Below are positions 16,679-23,235 of a stretch of DNA of 23,235 nucleotides, one piece after another. The notes under the pieces were generated by a model. It saw nothing but the letters and a program-made list of their open reading frames with translations. It did no database searches and was not told the DNA's origin. The translations under genes were made by a program, and so were the position numbers. The stretch comes from Coemansia sp. RSA 922 (taxonomy: Eukaryota; Kickxellomycota; Kickxellomycetes; Kickxellales; Kickxellaceae), in assembly GCA_027577415.1 (NCBI GenBank), contig JANBQS010000150.1, positions 7,255-30,489 of the forward strand. Direction: 5' to 3'. Within the stretch, counting starts at the first letter, position 1. Every line of letters begins with the position of its first letter.

Positions 16679-18370
16679 ATGCGCACCTTTTCACCATTTC
16701 AGCTTCTCCCGCCTCACGTAGTCCAGCTTGCAGTCAACTACGTCGCTGGAAGCAGCCGCTTGCAGCTTAGCGGTGTGACATCCAACTCAGTCGAATATAA
16801 GCGGCTACTGGTGCCACTCATGCGCGTGTGTTGCAACTTCCGTGCTATTGCATTACCACTATATTGCCGTGACTTTAGGCTGCACTTGTTTGTGAGGACG
16901 GACGAAGTTGACATTGAGGAGTGCTCGTGGACTACATGTATCGACAACTCCAACAGCACACACCATCTGTTGGCCAGAGAGATCGTTATCCGGGTATACA
17001 TCAATGATATCTGTGAAGGTCATGCGCTTCGGCTACTGTCGACCAGGCCATACGATGGTTGCGCATTTCCGCAGGCTCGCAAGCTCACATTTGAGCTTGT
17101 TGTCTGTTGTACATATGCTGGGGAACCCGAGTATACTTATCCTGGAGCAGATGATAATACCTCGGCGTTTATAAAGCGAATCAAGGAGATGTCGCCACGA
17201 GTCAGCGAAATATACCTGGGTATCTCATATAAGAGCGGAGATTCGACTCCAGGCTCTGGCAAACACATGCGCTTTTTGGTTTCGAAACTGTCCGAGCTTA
17301 CCGATACGACCTTTTTCACAGATGGCTGTGATGAGCTTTTCAAAAGCCCGGATCTAGTGCCTGTCTGTAAGCTGGCACGCATCAGTTTCAAAATAAAGAA
17401 CGACGCCAGTCAGATTACGCAACTCGCGCGGCTCAATGCTTTGACGCTTCAGACCATTGGAATCTGTTCTTGTGGTGACGTAGACATTTCTGGGCTTATT
17501 CGGGACCCTGATGACGGCGAGTGTGTCGAGTATCCGCGTGCGCGCACTTTGATAATGTGGTTTCGCAGCGACTCTGCTGTTTTGCAGAGGCCCAACCTCA
17601 AGGGCGCTGTGCCTTTTCCGAATTTGCAGCGCCTTGTCTTGGGTTCAGGTCACCCATTTGGCGACGACGTGCTTTTCAGAGGCAACGGCGCCACTTTAAA
17701 GTACCTTTCGCTGAGTTTGACCTCCGAGTTTGTCACGCTTCTCACAAGGCACAACGTGTTCACGAGTACCAGCCACCCCAAACTTCTGTATGTCGCCATC
17801 CACTTGCCTTTTGCATTTTATCCCGACGAGCTTGTCGAAGCCACCGCTTGCTTAAAATTTGGATATGGTATCGTGCCAGGTGCGCCTGTTCGAAGCATTG
17901 TCAGCAACGGGTACAAGAATGACGTCATTCCACCAAACATCTCGCTATTGGGCAGCGACAGCAACATACAATACCTGTGTATGCCCAAGACGAGTCTATC
18001 GATCTGGGATGTAGTTACTCTGGTCAAGTCGCTTCCGCTACTTTCGGATTTGCACACCGGGTCTTCGGGTATCGTCGTACTTCCCCAAGGTATTACAGAG
18101 GAAAAGCTTCCCGAGTATGTATTGGCAACATACGCACCAATGGGAAAGCGATTCCGGTGCTGGCATCTGTCTAGTGCGGATTATCCTATGCAGGTAGTGA
18201 TATCCGTACTGTTGTTGGCGCTAATTTGCCCTAACTTTGACCATGCGGCGGTGGATTACATTCGTTCTCAGTCGTTCATGGGAATATTAGAGCGGCAAAT
18301 TACTATGCCTCACTTCAAACAGTATGCTCCACGCCTGAAGCGCCTGTTGGTTAGTCACAAGAAGAGATAA
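16679..18370 (+). CDS. F-box-like/LRR family protein, array member 4
   Basis: 563 residues, intact and intronless; the first in-frame ATG follows a run of six A. The start MRTFSPFQLLPPHVVQLAVN and LLVPLMRVCCNFRAIALPLYC form the F-box-like module, the clearest match in the window to an F-box helix pair. LRR landmarks are ICEGHALRLLS, CAFPQARKLTFEL, IKEMSPRVSEIYLG, AVPFPNLQRLVLG, HPFGDDVLFRGNGATLKYLS, FTSTSHPKLLYVAI, VPGAPVRSIV and LVKSLPLLSDLHT. The C-terminal signature is canonical: KRFRCWHL, LLLALICPNFDHAA and YAPRLKRLLV. VSEIYxG is shared with remnant A, suggesting that remnant derives from a relative of this gene. The 3' end has AATAAA near 18400. The function is inferred only: probable substrate-binding subunit of a ubiquitin ligase. 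Confidence 0.84.
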   Translation: MRTFSPFQLLPPHVVQLAVNYVAGSSRLQLSGVTSNSVEYKRLLVPLMRVCCNFRAIALPLYCRDFRLHLFVRTDEVDIEECSWTTCIDNSNSTHHLLAREIVIRVYINDICEGHALRLLSTRPYDGCAFPQARKLTFELVVCCTYAGEPEYTYPGADDNTSAFIKRIKEMSPRVSEIYLGISYKSGDSTPGSGKHMRFLVSKLSELTDTTFFTDGCDELFKSPDLVPVCKLARISFKIKNDASQITQLARLNALTLQTIGICSCGDVDISGLIRDPDDGECVEYPRARTLIMWFRSDSAVLQRPNLKGAVPFPNLQRLVLGSGHPFGDDVLFRGNGATLKYLSLSLTSEFVTLLTRHNVFTSTSHPKLLYVAIHLPFAFYPDELVEATACLKFGYGIVPGAPVRSIVSNGYKNDVIPPNISLLGSDSNIQYLCMPKTSLSIWDVVTLVKSLPLLSDLHTGSSGIVVLPQGITEEKLPEYVLATYAPMGKRFRCWHLSSADYPMQVVISVLLLALICPNFDHAAVDYIRSQSFMGILERQITMPHFKQYAPRLKRLLVSHKKR

Positions 18371-18510
18371 AAGTGACGAGTCTATTTGTAAGTTAAAAAA
18401 TAAATGAAGAGTCACACAGCAACAATTTAAAATACTATGAAAGATTACTAAATTGCTAATGAAGAAAAAAAGCTGGCCTGCTATCAAAAAATAAAATAGC
18501 AGATCATCGG

Positions 18511-18960
18511 CTAGCAGTGTGCGTTACCAAACACAAGTTTACAAAGTCGGGAGGCATATTTGCTATAAATTTCAGAGTGAATCAGCTCTTCCATACTCTC
18601 GTAAAACTCAGAATCAATAGCATGGAGTGACCATATTAGATAAAGATTTGGACATACAAGAGCTAGAAGAGCTATATCCTCTGCTTCGCAGTCACGATTT
18701 GAAACCTTGCCCAAGTGCGTGTGAAAGACACGAAGCTGGTTTGTCAATGTGCCATATTTATCAATTACGTCCGTGGGTCGATGACTGTAACCAGCTTGCC
18801 TGAAAGATCTGCTATGATCACTAATAATGCATGAAAGCTTTATAAGTGTAGGGAGTTTCTTGAGCAAGTCCATTACTCCAAATAAAGCGAGCTTCAACGT
18901 ATAACAGTCCAATGCTTGGATATCATTAAAACCACCTCGCTGTACTGCACCCTTAAACTG
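18511..18960 (-). pseudogene. F-box-like/LRR family remnant B (C-terminal part)
   Basis: The minus-strand frame is open from just below the TGA at 18961-18963 to the stop near 18511, but no ATG heads it. Its first residues (FNDIQALDCYTLKLALFGVM) line up with the paralogues' SNIQYL...LSIWDVV. DLLKKLPTLIKLSC equals the LxKSLPLLSDL block, YGTLTNQLRVFH equals YAPMGKRFRCWH, IALLALVCPNLYL equals LLLALxCPNFDxA, and YASRLCKLVFG equals YAPRLRRLLF. About 130 C-terminal residues survive in frame. Upstream, in a different frame, SKLAGATCSLKLSTAML may be decayed text of the PGAxVRE region, so the remnant may reach about 19020. It has no N-terminal half here. Confidence 0.75.
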
Positions 18961-19590
18961 TCATATAGCATTGCTGTTGATAGTTTTAGACTACAAGTAG
19001 CACCCGCCAACTTGCTCATGAATCCTCTGGAGCAACTTAGTGGTCGCTTTTAATAAAGTCTCCACGAATATCTATTTCTCTCAGGTATCTAAACTTGTTT
19101 ATATGTGATCACATAATCTCGGTTAGCAATCCGCTGCTCTCGCAGTGGGTTTTGCCCTTTTCGGGCCTGATAATCCATTTAGTTTTATAAGAATTTTAAA
19201 TAAATTAAAAAAAAACAAGGCGCCGCCTCTTTTTTCTTATCCCTGGATAAACTTGACCATAGCTTTGGTCGCTTGCGGGGTTGGTGGGCGGGCTCCCACC
19301 GCTCGTTAGTGTCTAGCTAACCTATCAATTAGATTGCCACTAATGTGGATCTGGGTAATCTCACATATCCCGATAGTGCTATTTTCAGGTAGATTTTCAT
19401 CACAAAGTAATGAAATTTTTGTCTCTTAATTGATCGCCACATCCGCAGTTCCTAAGAATCCCCACAACGTCTTTCTTTTAGTTGTTCACAGTCTCGGCAA
19501 CTTGCTCTTTCTGATATTAATAGGCGCTCTTTTTTCACTTTTCTGCTTTACTTGGACCATTTTCTTCTCCATTGCGCAGTTTCAACAGCT
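18961..19590. other. Intergenic region with promoter of the last array gene
   Basis: It contains the single-CTGAT empty site (19511-19515), the block shared with 6858-6912, the 13-mer at 19423-19435, and ACCATTTTCTTCTCC at 19556-19570, which also occurs at 9104-9118 before array member 2. Two short perfect hairpins are present: GCCC/GGGC around 19154-19166 and GGTGGG/CCCACC at 19283-19300. Their role is unknown. The part near 18961-19020 probably holds more decayed remnant B. Confidence 0.55.
19423..19435 (+). promoter_or_regulatory. Second exact copy of CTCTTAATTGATC
   Basis: Identical to 9042-9054 and 168 bp before the ATG at 19591. Distance and orientation agree with the other copy, so it is either a conserved control site or a leftover of shared promoter ancestry. 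Confidence 0.4.
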
Positions 19591-21366
19591 ATGAATACTT
19601 TATCGGCGTTTCAGCTCCTTCCGCCTCATATCGTCGACAAAATAGTCGATCATGTCGTGGGCAGCAGCCGTGTGAGTTACAATAACATCTACCATCCGAA
19701 CGACGACTTCCGTGTGCTTCAGATGCCGCTGCTGTGGGTATGCCACAATTTCCGGGACTTTGTTTTCAAGCGCTTTTGCAAATTTTATGCTCTAAATCTC
19801 CACGAGCTCCAGGATAAAGCAGTTGTTACATGCCAGCTGTGGCCTAAACTCCTCGAAAAGGTCGACCACGCAAGAAATCATTTTGCTAAAGAGTTGACTA
19901 TCAGTTTGAGTGTTTGGGATATCTACTCGGGCGAATCGCTCAAGCAGCTTTCAAGTGGCCTGCATGTGGGCTGTGCGTTTCCGTCGGTTCGCAAGCTTTT
20001 GTTTCGTCTTATCACCGACGATGGATTCAGAGAGCTTCACGAGATTGTACTTGAAGTGTTCAACAATGGGGTACTTGAACTGTGCCACTTCAAATCATTT
20101 AAGTCGAGCAATGGCAAGTTCCCTCCGAATACTGCGGCCAACATTGCGGCGTTTGTCCGGCGAATCAAGGAGATGGCTCCAATGGTTAATGAAGTCCATG
20201 TGGGGGATGTTATTGACCGTAGGGAGCAATCACAACGCCAAAACGCTTATTGTGTGGATCTTGTCCGGCAACTCTATGGGGCCTTTGACATGACTATAAT
20301 TTCGGGAGCAGATGAGCCGGTTTTCGGCTCTATGGATCTGGAGCTGGTTTGTAACCTGGTGCGTCTCGATTGCTGGGCGTACGATAATGCAGACATTATA
20401 TTGTCACTGGTACGCCAAAACGCACGGACGTTGCAGACTATTGAAATACTCGTGTATATCGATACCGACTTTACAAGTCTCTTCCGGAACCCGGACGACG
20501 GTGCGTATTTGGAGTTTCCGTGTCTGCGCGAGTTGGAACTAATTTCGTATGAGAAACTAGAGGCATCACAGCTATCCACCCACAAAGGTGCAGTTCCGTT
20601 TCCGCGTCTCCAGAACCTGACTTTATTGATGGTATACCCATTTGGCGACGACGTACTCTTCAGGGGCAACGCGGCTACTCTGGAGTATGTGAAGGTGGTA
20701 CCATGTACACAGCTGGTGGAGGTGGTCAAGCGGTACAAGGTGCTTACGTCTACTAGTCACCCTAAAATCCGATGCGTCTCGTTTGACCTACTTCCTGAAA
20801 GTCCGTACCCCTCGCCAATGGCGTTCGTATCTGACAACGAATATTTGCGATTTGCCCTTAGCATCGCACCTGGCGCATCTGTGCGAGAAATACCTGACCT
20901 GCACTGGTCTAGTATGGACATTCCATCTGCTCTTTCAATGCTTGGTGGTCTTGTCAGTGTCAAGGTTCTGTCTCTGCCGGATGTGCGAATGTCGATCTGG
21001 GATGTAATTACGCTTATCAAGTCGCTTCCGCTTCTCTCAGACCTACGCACCATGAACCCAACTCTCGGCGAGCTTCCTCAGGGTGTCAAGAAGAAGCGGC
21101 TTCCCGATTATGTTCGATCAACATACGCGCCGATGGGAGGAGTATTCTGGTGTTGGCATATTAGCATCTATAATGCCGATTACAAGGAGATGGCGACTTG
21201 TGTACTTCTCTTGGCGCTGGTTTTCCCCAACTTTGGCTACGGGAATGTGCGCGATGGTTACCGCGAACCTTTCATGGAGGCGATGAAGAAGAAGATCAAC
21301 AAGCGCGCGTTCCGCCAAGATGCTCCACGTCTACGGCGCCTGTTGTTCAACGGACGGCAGGAATAA
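19591..21366 (+). CDS. F-box-like/LRR family protein, array member 5
   Basis: 591 residues, intact. The ATG at 19591 gives MNTLSAFQLLPPHIVDKIVD, nearly identical to the gene at 7247. From residue about 43 to 150 the two proteins differ at few positions (WVCHNFRDFVFKRFCKFYAL, WPKLLEKVDHARNHFAKELT), then diverge more. After RKLLFRLITDD this copy carries about 20-25 residues absent from every other member, and the DNA there contains GTACTTGAA twice. Landmarks after it are IKEMAPMVNEV, YPFGDDVLFRGNAATLEYVK, TSTSHPKIRCV, APGASVREIPDL and LIKSLPLLSDLRT. The C-terminal signature is altered: VFWCWHI for RFRCWHL, and LLLALVFPNFGYGN with the CPNF cysteine replaced by Phe. It converges on the PIF1 gene with 50 bp between stops. 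A ubiquitin-ligase receptor role is inferred from family architecture only. Confidence 0.83.
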   Translation: MNTLSAFQLLPPHIVDKIVDHVVGSSRVSYNNIYHPNDDFRVLQMPLLWVCHNFRDFVFKRFCKFYALNLHELQDKAVVTCQLWPKLLEKVDHARNHFAKELTISLSVWDIYSGESLKQLSSGLHVGCAFPSVRKLLFRLITDDGFRELHEIVLEVFNNGVLELCHFKSFKSSNGKFPPNTAANIAAFVRRIKEMAPMVNEVHVGDVIDRREQSQRQNAYCVDLVRQLYGAFDMTIISGADEPVFGSMDLELVCNLVRLDCWAYDNADIILSLVRQNARTLQTIEILVYIDTDFTSLFRNPDDGAYLEFPCLRELELISYEKLEASQLSTHKGAVPFPRLQNLTLLMVYPFGDDVLFRGNAATLEYVKVVPCTQLVEVVKRYKVLTSTSHPKIRCVSFDLLPESPYPSPMAFVSDNEYLRFALSIAPGASVREIPDLHWSSMDIPSALSMLGGLVSVKVLSLPDVRMSIWDVITLIKSLPLLSDLRTMNPTLGELPQGVKKKRLPDYVRSTYAPMGGVFWCWHISIYNADYKEMATCVLLLALVFPNFGYGNVRDGYREPFMEAMKKKINKRAFRQDAPRLRRLLFNGRQE

Positions 21367-21416
21367 GTTACATTTATCAGTATGAGGAAACATGTATTAA
21401 GCGGAAAACTGCGGGA

Positions 21417-23108
21417 CTATAGTTTGCGTGACAGTTCGGCATAAAATTGTATAACTCTTGGATGAGCCATGACACATTGCGGAGCAAAGTTCATAACCTG
21501 AAGTGCGTCCAGACCCACAGCACGACTAAGGGCAACGTAGGCTTGACCCTTTTCAAAGATCTTTCCAACATCAACGATTAGACGGTCGATAGTCTGACCC
21601 TGGCTCTTGTGAATAGACAACGCCCAGGCTAGGATGACGGGGAGTTGCGTGCGTGTATATTTTTCGCGACCCATGTCGACCTCCCAAGTCTCTGGAGTAA
21701 GCTCCAGCTCCTTGCCCTTTGTGAACCGAATCACTGGGTACTCACGCGCGCCGATCAATTTAAAACCAGTGACAACGCCGCGACTGCCATTAACCAGATT
21801 GTGTTCGGGCATGTTTTTAATCAACATCACTTGGGCATACTGCTTGAGCTCGACTTGACGAGGAGCCATACACCACGAGTCGATCTTTATGATGATATCT
21901 TCGGGGACGGGCGGACGTTCCTTAACAAATTTTTTCCTCGGATCGTGGTCATCGTAGGCATTGAACATGTAGCTTTTGCCCGAGAGCGATTGCAAGCGGC
22001 GGCGGTTGGCATCGTCTACTTGGCTGCGCAAGGCATAGAGCTCGGTCGGTTGGATGCCGTCGTTCGGGTAGGCTGGCACGCGCGTCAGCTGGCGGAAGGC
22101 GTTGACAGTGTGGTCTGACAGACTGCCCAGCCTCATTTCATTGAGCATATCGACGAAGCGCATGTCCTTTTGCCGAAACACGTGAGTCAACACGACAGTC
22201 TGCTTGACGCCTGAACGCCACGCATCGGACTCGAATGCAAAGCGGCCAGCGCCCGACTTTTCGACGGGCGGGAGCTGGTAAAAGTCGCCAGTGAGGATCA
22301 ACTGAATGCCGCCGAAAAATTGATGCACCTTGCGCACTTCCCTTGCAATATACTCCAGCGCGTCGAATAGGGCTGCGTCTAGCATGGAGATCTCGTCGAT
22401 AATAAGCACTTGTGCTTGCATCCACCGCTCCACAGCAAATCTGCTCTTCTTGACAAAAGTAAGCAGCGACTCTTTGGTGCCCTTGCCATACCCGACACCG
22501 GCAAAGCTGTGGATCGTTTTACCGCCAATATGGAACGCTGCAATGCCCGTCGATGCTGTAGTTACAACGGAATTCTCGTCCATTCGCAGCTGGCCTCGGA
22601 ATGCCTGGATGACCTCTCGCAGTAGAACTGACTTGCCTGTACCGGCCGATCCAGTAATAAACATGTTTTGGCCCTGGTTTAGCGCCATGTCAAAAGCCTC
22701 TCGCTGTCGATCCGACAGCTTGACGCTTGTTGTCGGTTGCACGGCAGTAGTGCCCAACACCCGCCTGGCCGCCTTATCTTTAGCGGGCTTACTAGTCGTC
22801 TTGGTTGATGCCGATTGCGCCTGCATGGATCCATAGCTATTGCTAGCAGCAGAGTAGCTTTTACTAGCAGCAGAGTAGCTTTTACTAGCAGCAGAGTAGC
22901 TTTTGTGCGACGGTGCTGCGGCCGCGTTGTAGCCGGAGGGGAAATAGCTGCTCTTGGTGCTGGTTGCAGAGGCTGTTGTTGCTGTCGGGCGTTCATACGG
23001 CGAGCTGCGGACCGTCGATGCCGCTTTACTAGTAGTCCGAGCAACGGCAGCGCTTGGCTTAGCCACAAAGCTCAGCGTCGTCTGCTTTTTCGAATTTTGG
23101 TTAAACAT
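21417..23108 (-). CDS. PIF1: PIF1-family 5'-to-3' DNA helicase
   Basis: 563 residues from the ATG at 23108; the open frame further upstream reads promoter sequence. Pif1-type helicases are superfamily 1B enzymes that unwind G-quadruplexes and RNA-DNA hybrids, and act in telomere, fork and mitochondrial DNA maintenance. All motifs are present: Q135 in LSDRQREAF, Walker A GSAGTGKS (153-160), TASTGIAA (184-191), Walker B IIDEISML (236-243), GGIQLILTGDFYQLPP (266-281), HVFRQ with R312, GSRGVVTGF (441-449), SIHKSQGQT (498-506) and YVALSRA (524-530). Residues 1-130 are Ser/Ala/Thr/Lys-rich and probably disordered, with QTTLSF at 9-14 resembling a PCNA-binding motif but one residue short of the canonical spacing, and three SYSAASK/N repeats (71-90). 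Nuclear versus mitochondrial targeting is unclear. The domain is compact compared with many fungal Pif1 proteins but complete. Two ACGCGT boxes lie upstream. Confidence 0.95.
   Translation of the reverse strand: MFNQNSKKQTTLSFVAKPSAAVARTTSKAASTVRSSPYERPTATTASATSTKSSYFPSGYNAAAAPSHKSYSAASKSYSAASKSYSAASNSYGSMQAQSASTKTTSKPAKDKAARRVLGTTAVQPTTSVKLSDRQREAFDMALNQGQNMFITGSAGTGKSVLLREVIQAFRGQLRMDENSVVTTASTGIAAFHIGGKTIHSFAGVGYGKGTKESLLTFVKKSRFAVERWMQAQVLIIDEISMLDAALFDALEYIAREVRKVHQFFGGIQLILTGDFYQLPPVEKSGAGRFAFESDAWRSGVKQTVVLTHVFRQKDMRFVDMLNEMRLGSLSDHTVNAFRQLTRVPAYPNDGIQPTELYALRSQVDDANRRRLQSLSGKSYMFNAYDDHDPRKKFVKERPPVPEDIIIKIDSWCMAPRQVELKQYAQVMLIKNMPEHNLVNGSRGVVTGFKLIGAREYPVIRFTKGKELELTPETWEVDMGREKYTRTQLPVILAWALSIHKSQGQTIDRLIVDVGKIFEKGQAYVALSRAVGLDALQVMNFAPQCVMAHPRVIQFYAELSRKL
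22843..22905 (-). repeat. Three 21-bp tandem repeats in the PIF1 N-terminal region
   Basis: Three near-perfect units of 21 bp encode SYSAASK/N repeats on the minus strand. Because the unit is a multiple of three, copy number can change without breaking the frame. Confidence 0.9.
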
Positions 23109-23171
23109 GATAAAATTGACAACTGAAAATTGAAAAAATAGAGAAGAGAAAAATATTGACACTATGCGCGT

Positions 23172-23208
23172 ACGCGTACGCATACGGATAACTTTTTTCC
23201 ATACGCGT
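23172..23208. promoter_or_regulatory. Pair of ACGCGT (MluI cell-cycle box) sites upstream of PIF1
   Basis: ACGCGT occurs at 23172-23177 and 23203-23208, about 64 and 95 bp before the PIF1 start codon. In yeasts this palindrome (MCB) is bound by MBF and drives G1/S expression of DNA-replication genes. A helicase for genome maintenance is a plausible target. The hexamer also occurs elsewhere in the window (1174, 1423, and within coding sequence), so the pairing and placement are the evidence, not the hexamer itself. Confidence 0.45.
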
Positions 23209-23235
23209 CCCCAATAACAACCAATCATGTGATGA

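Noticed and set aside
19154..19300. Two GC-rich hairpins as RNA gene or terminator
   Set aside because: Stems are only 4 and 6 bp, no tRNA A/B boxes or conserved RNA features are nearby, and bacterial-type terminators do not apply to a fungal genome.

Overview
This window looks like nuclear DNA from an early-diverging fungus, most likely Kickxellomycotina (a Coemansia-like species). That placement is an inference. It rests on compact intronless eukaryotic genes, pyrimidine-rich leaders, a fungal Vps74/GOLPH3 gene, a Pif1-type helicase, a Fanzor relic, and above all a local expansion of about 560-residue F-box-like/leucine-rich proteins of a kind I associate with that group. I saw no rRNA, tRNA or CRISPR array.

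Left part (1-5.6 kb). A gene on the minus strand enters from the left edge. It encodes a protein with a signal peptide, a Gly/Ala-rich membrane segment and an acidic repetitive tail. After about 1.3 kb of unassigned DNA comes a graveyard of decayed genes: a Myb/SANT-like pseudogene (minus strand, at least five internal stops plus frameshifts), a tiny C2H2 zinc-finger reading frame (minus strand), and a frameshifted, internally deleted Fanzor (eukaryotic TnpB-like nuclease) relic (plus strand).

Middle and right (5.6-21.4 kb). An intact VPS74/GOLPH3 gene is followed by an array of seven F-box-like family members. Four are intact (from 7247, 15790, 16679 and 19591). One is full length except for a single in-frame TAA (9177-10868). 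Two are broken remnants (11232-12143 and 18511-18960, both minus strand). A PhnZ-like HD-domain protein that has lost most of its metal ligands (13188-13874) sits inside the array. The first and last array members are close paralogues that share upstream DNA as well. Comparing the two upstream regions exposes a 245-bp insertion with TGTTG/CAACA ends and a perfect 5-bp target duplication, i.e. a solo LTR, 89 bp before the start codon of the first member.

Right edge. A complete PIF1-family helicase gene (minus strand) converges on the last array member. Two MluI cell-cycle-box sequences (ACGCGT) lie in its promoter.

The genes do not form a pathway. VPS74 (Golgi glycosyltransferase retention) and PIF1 (genome maintenance) are housekeeping genes flanking a fast-evolving family of probable ubiquitin-ligase substrate receptors that grows by duplication and decays by nonsense mutation, deletion and transposon insertion.
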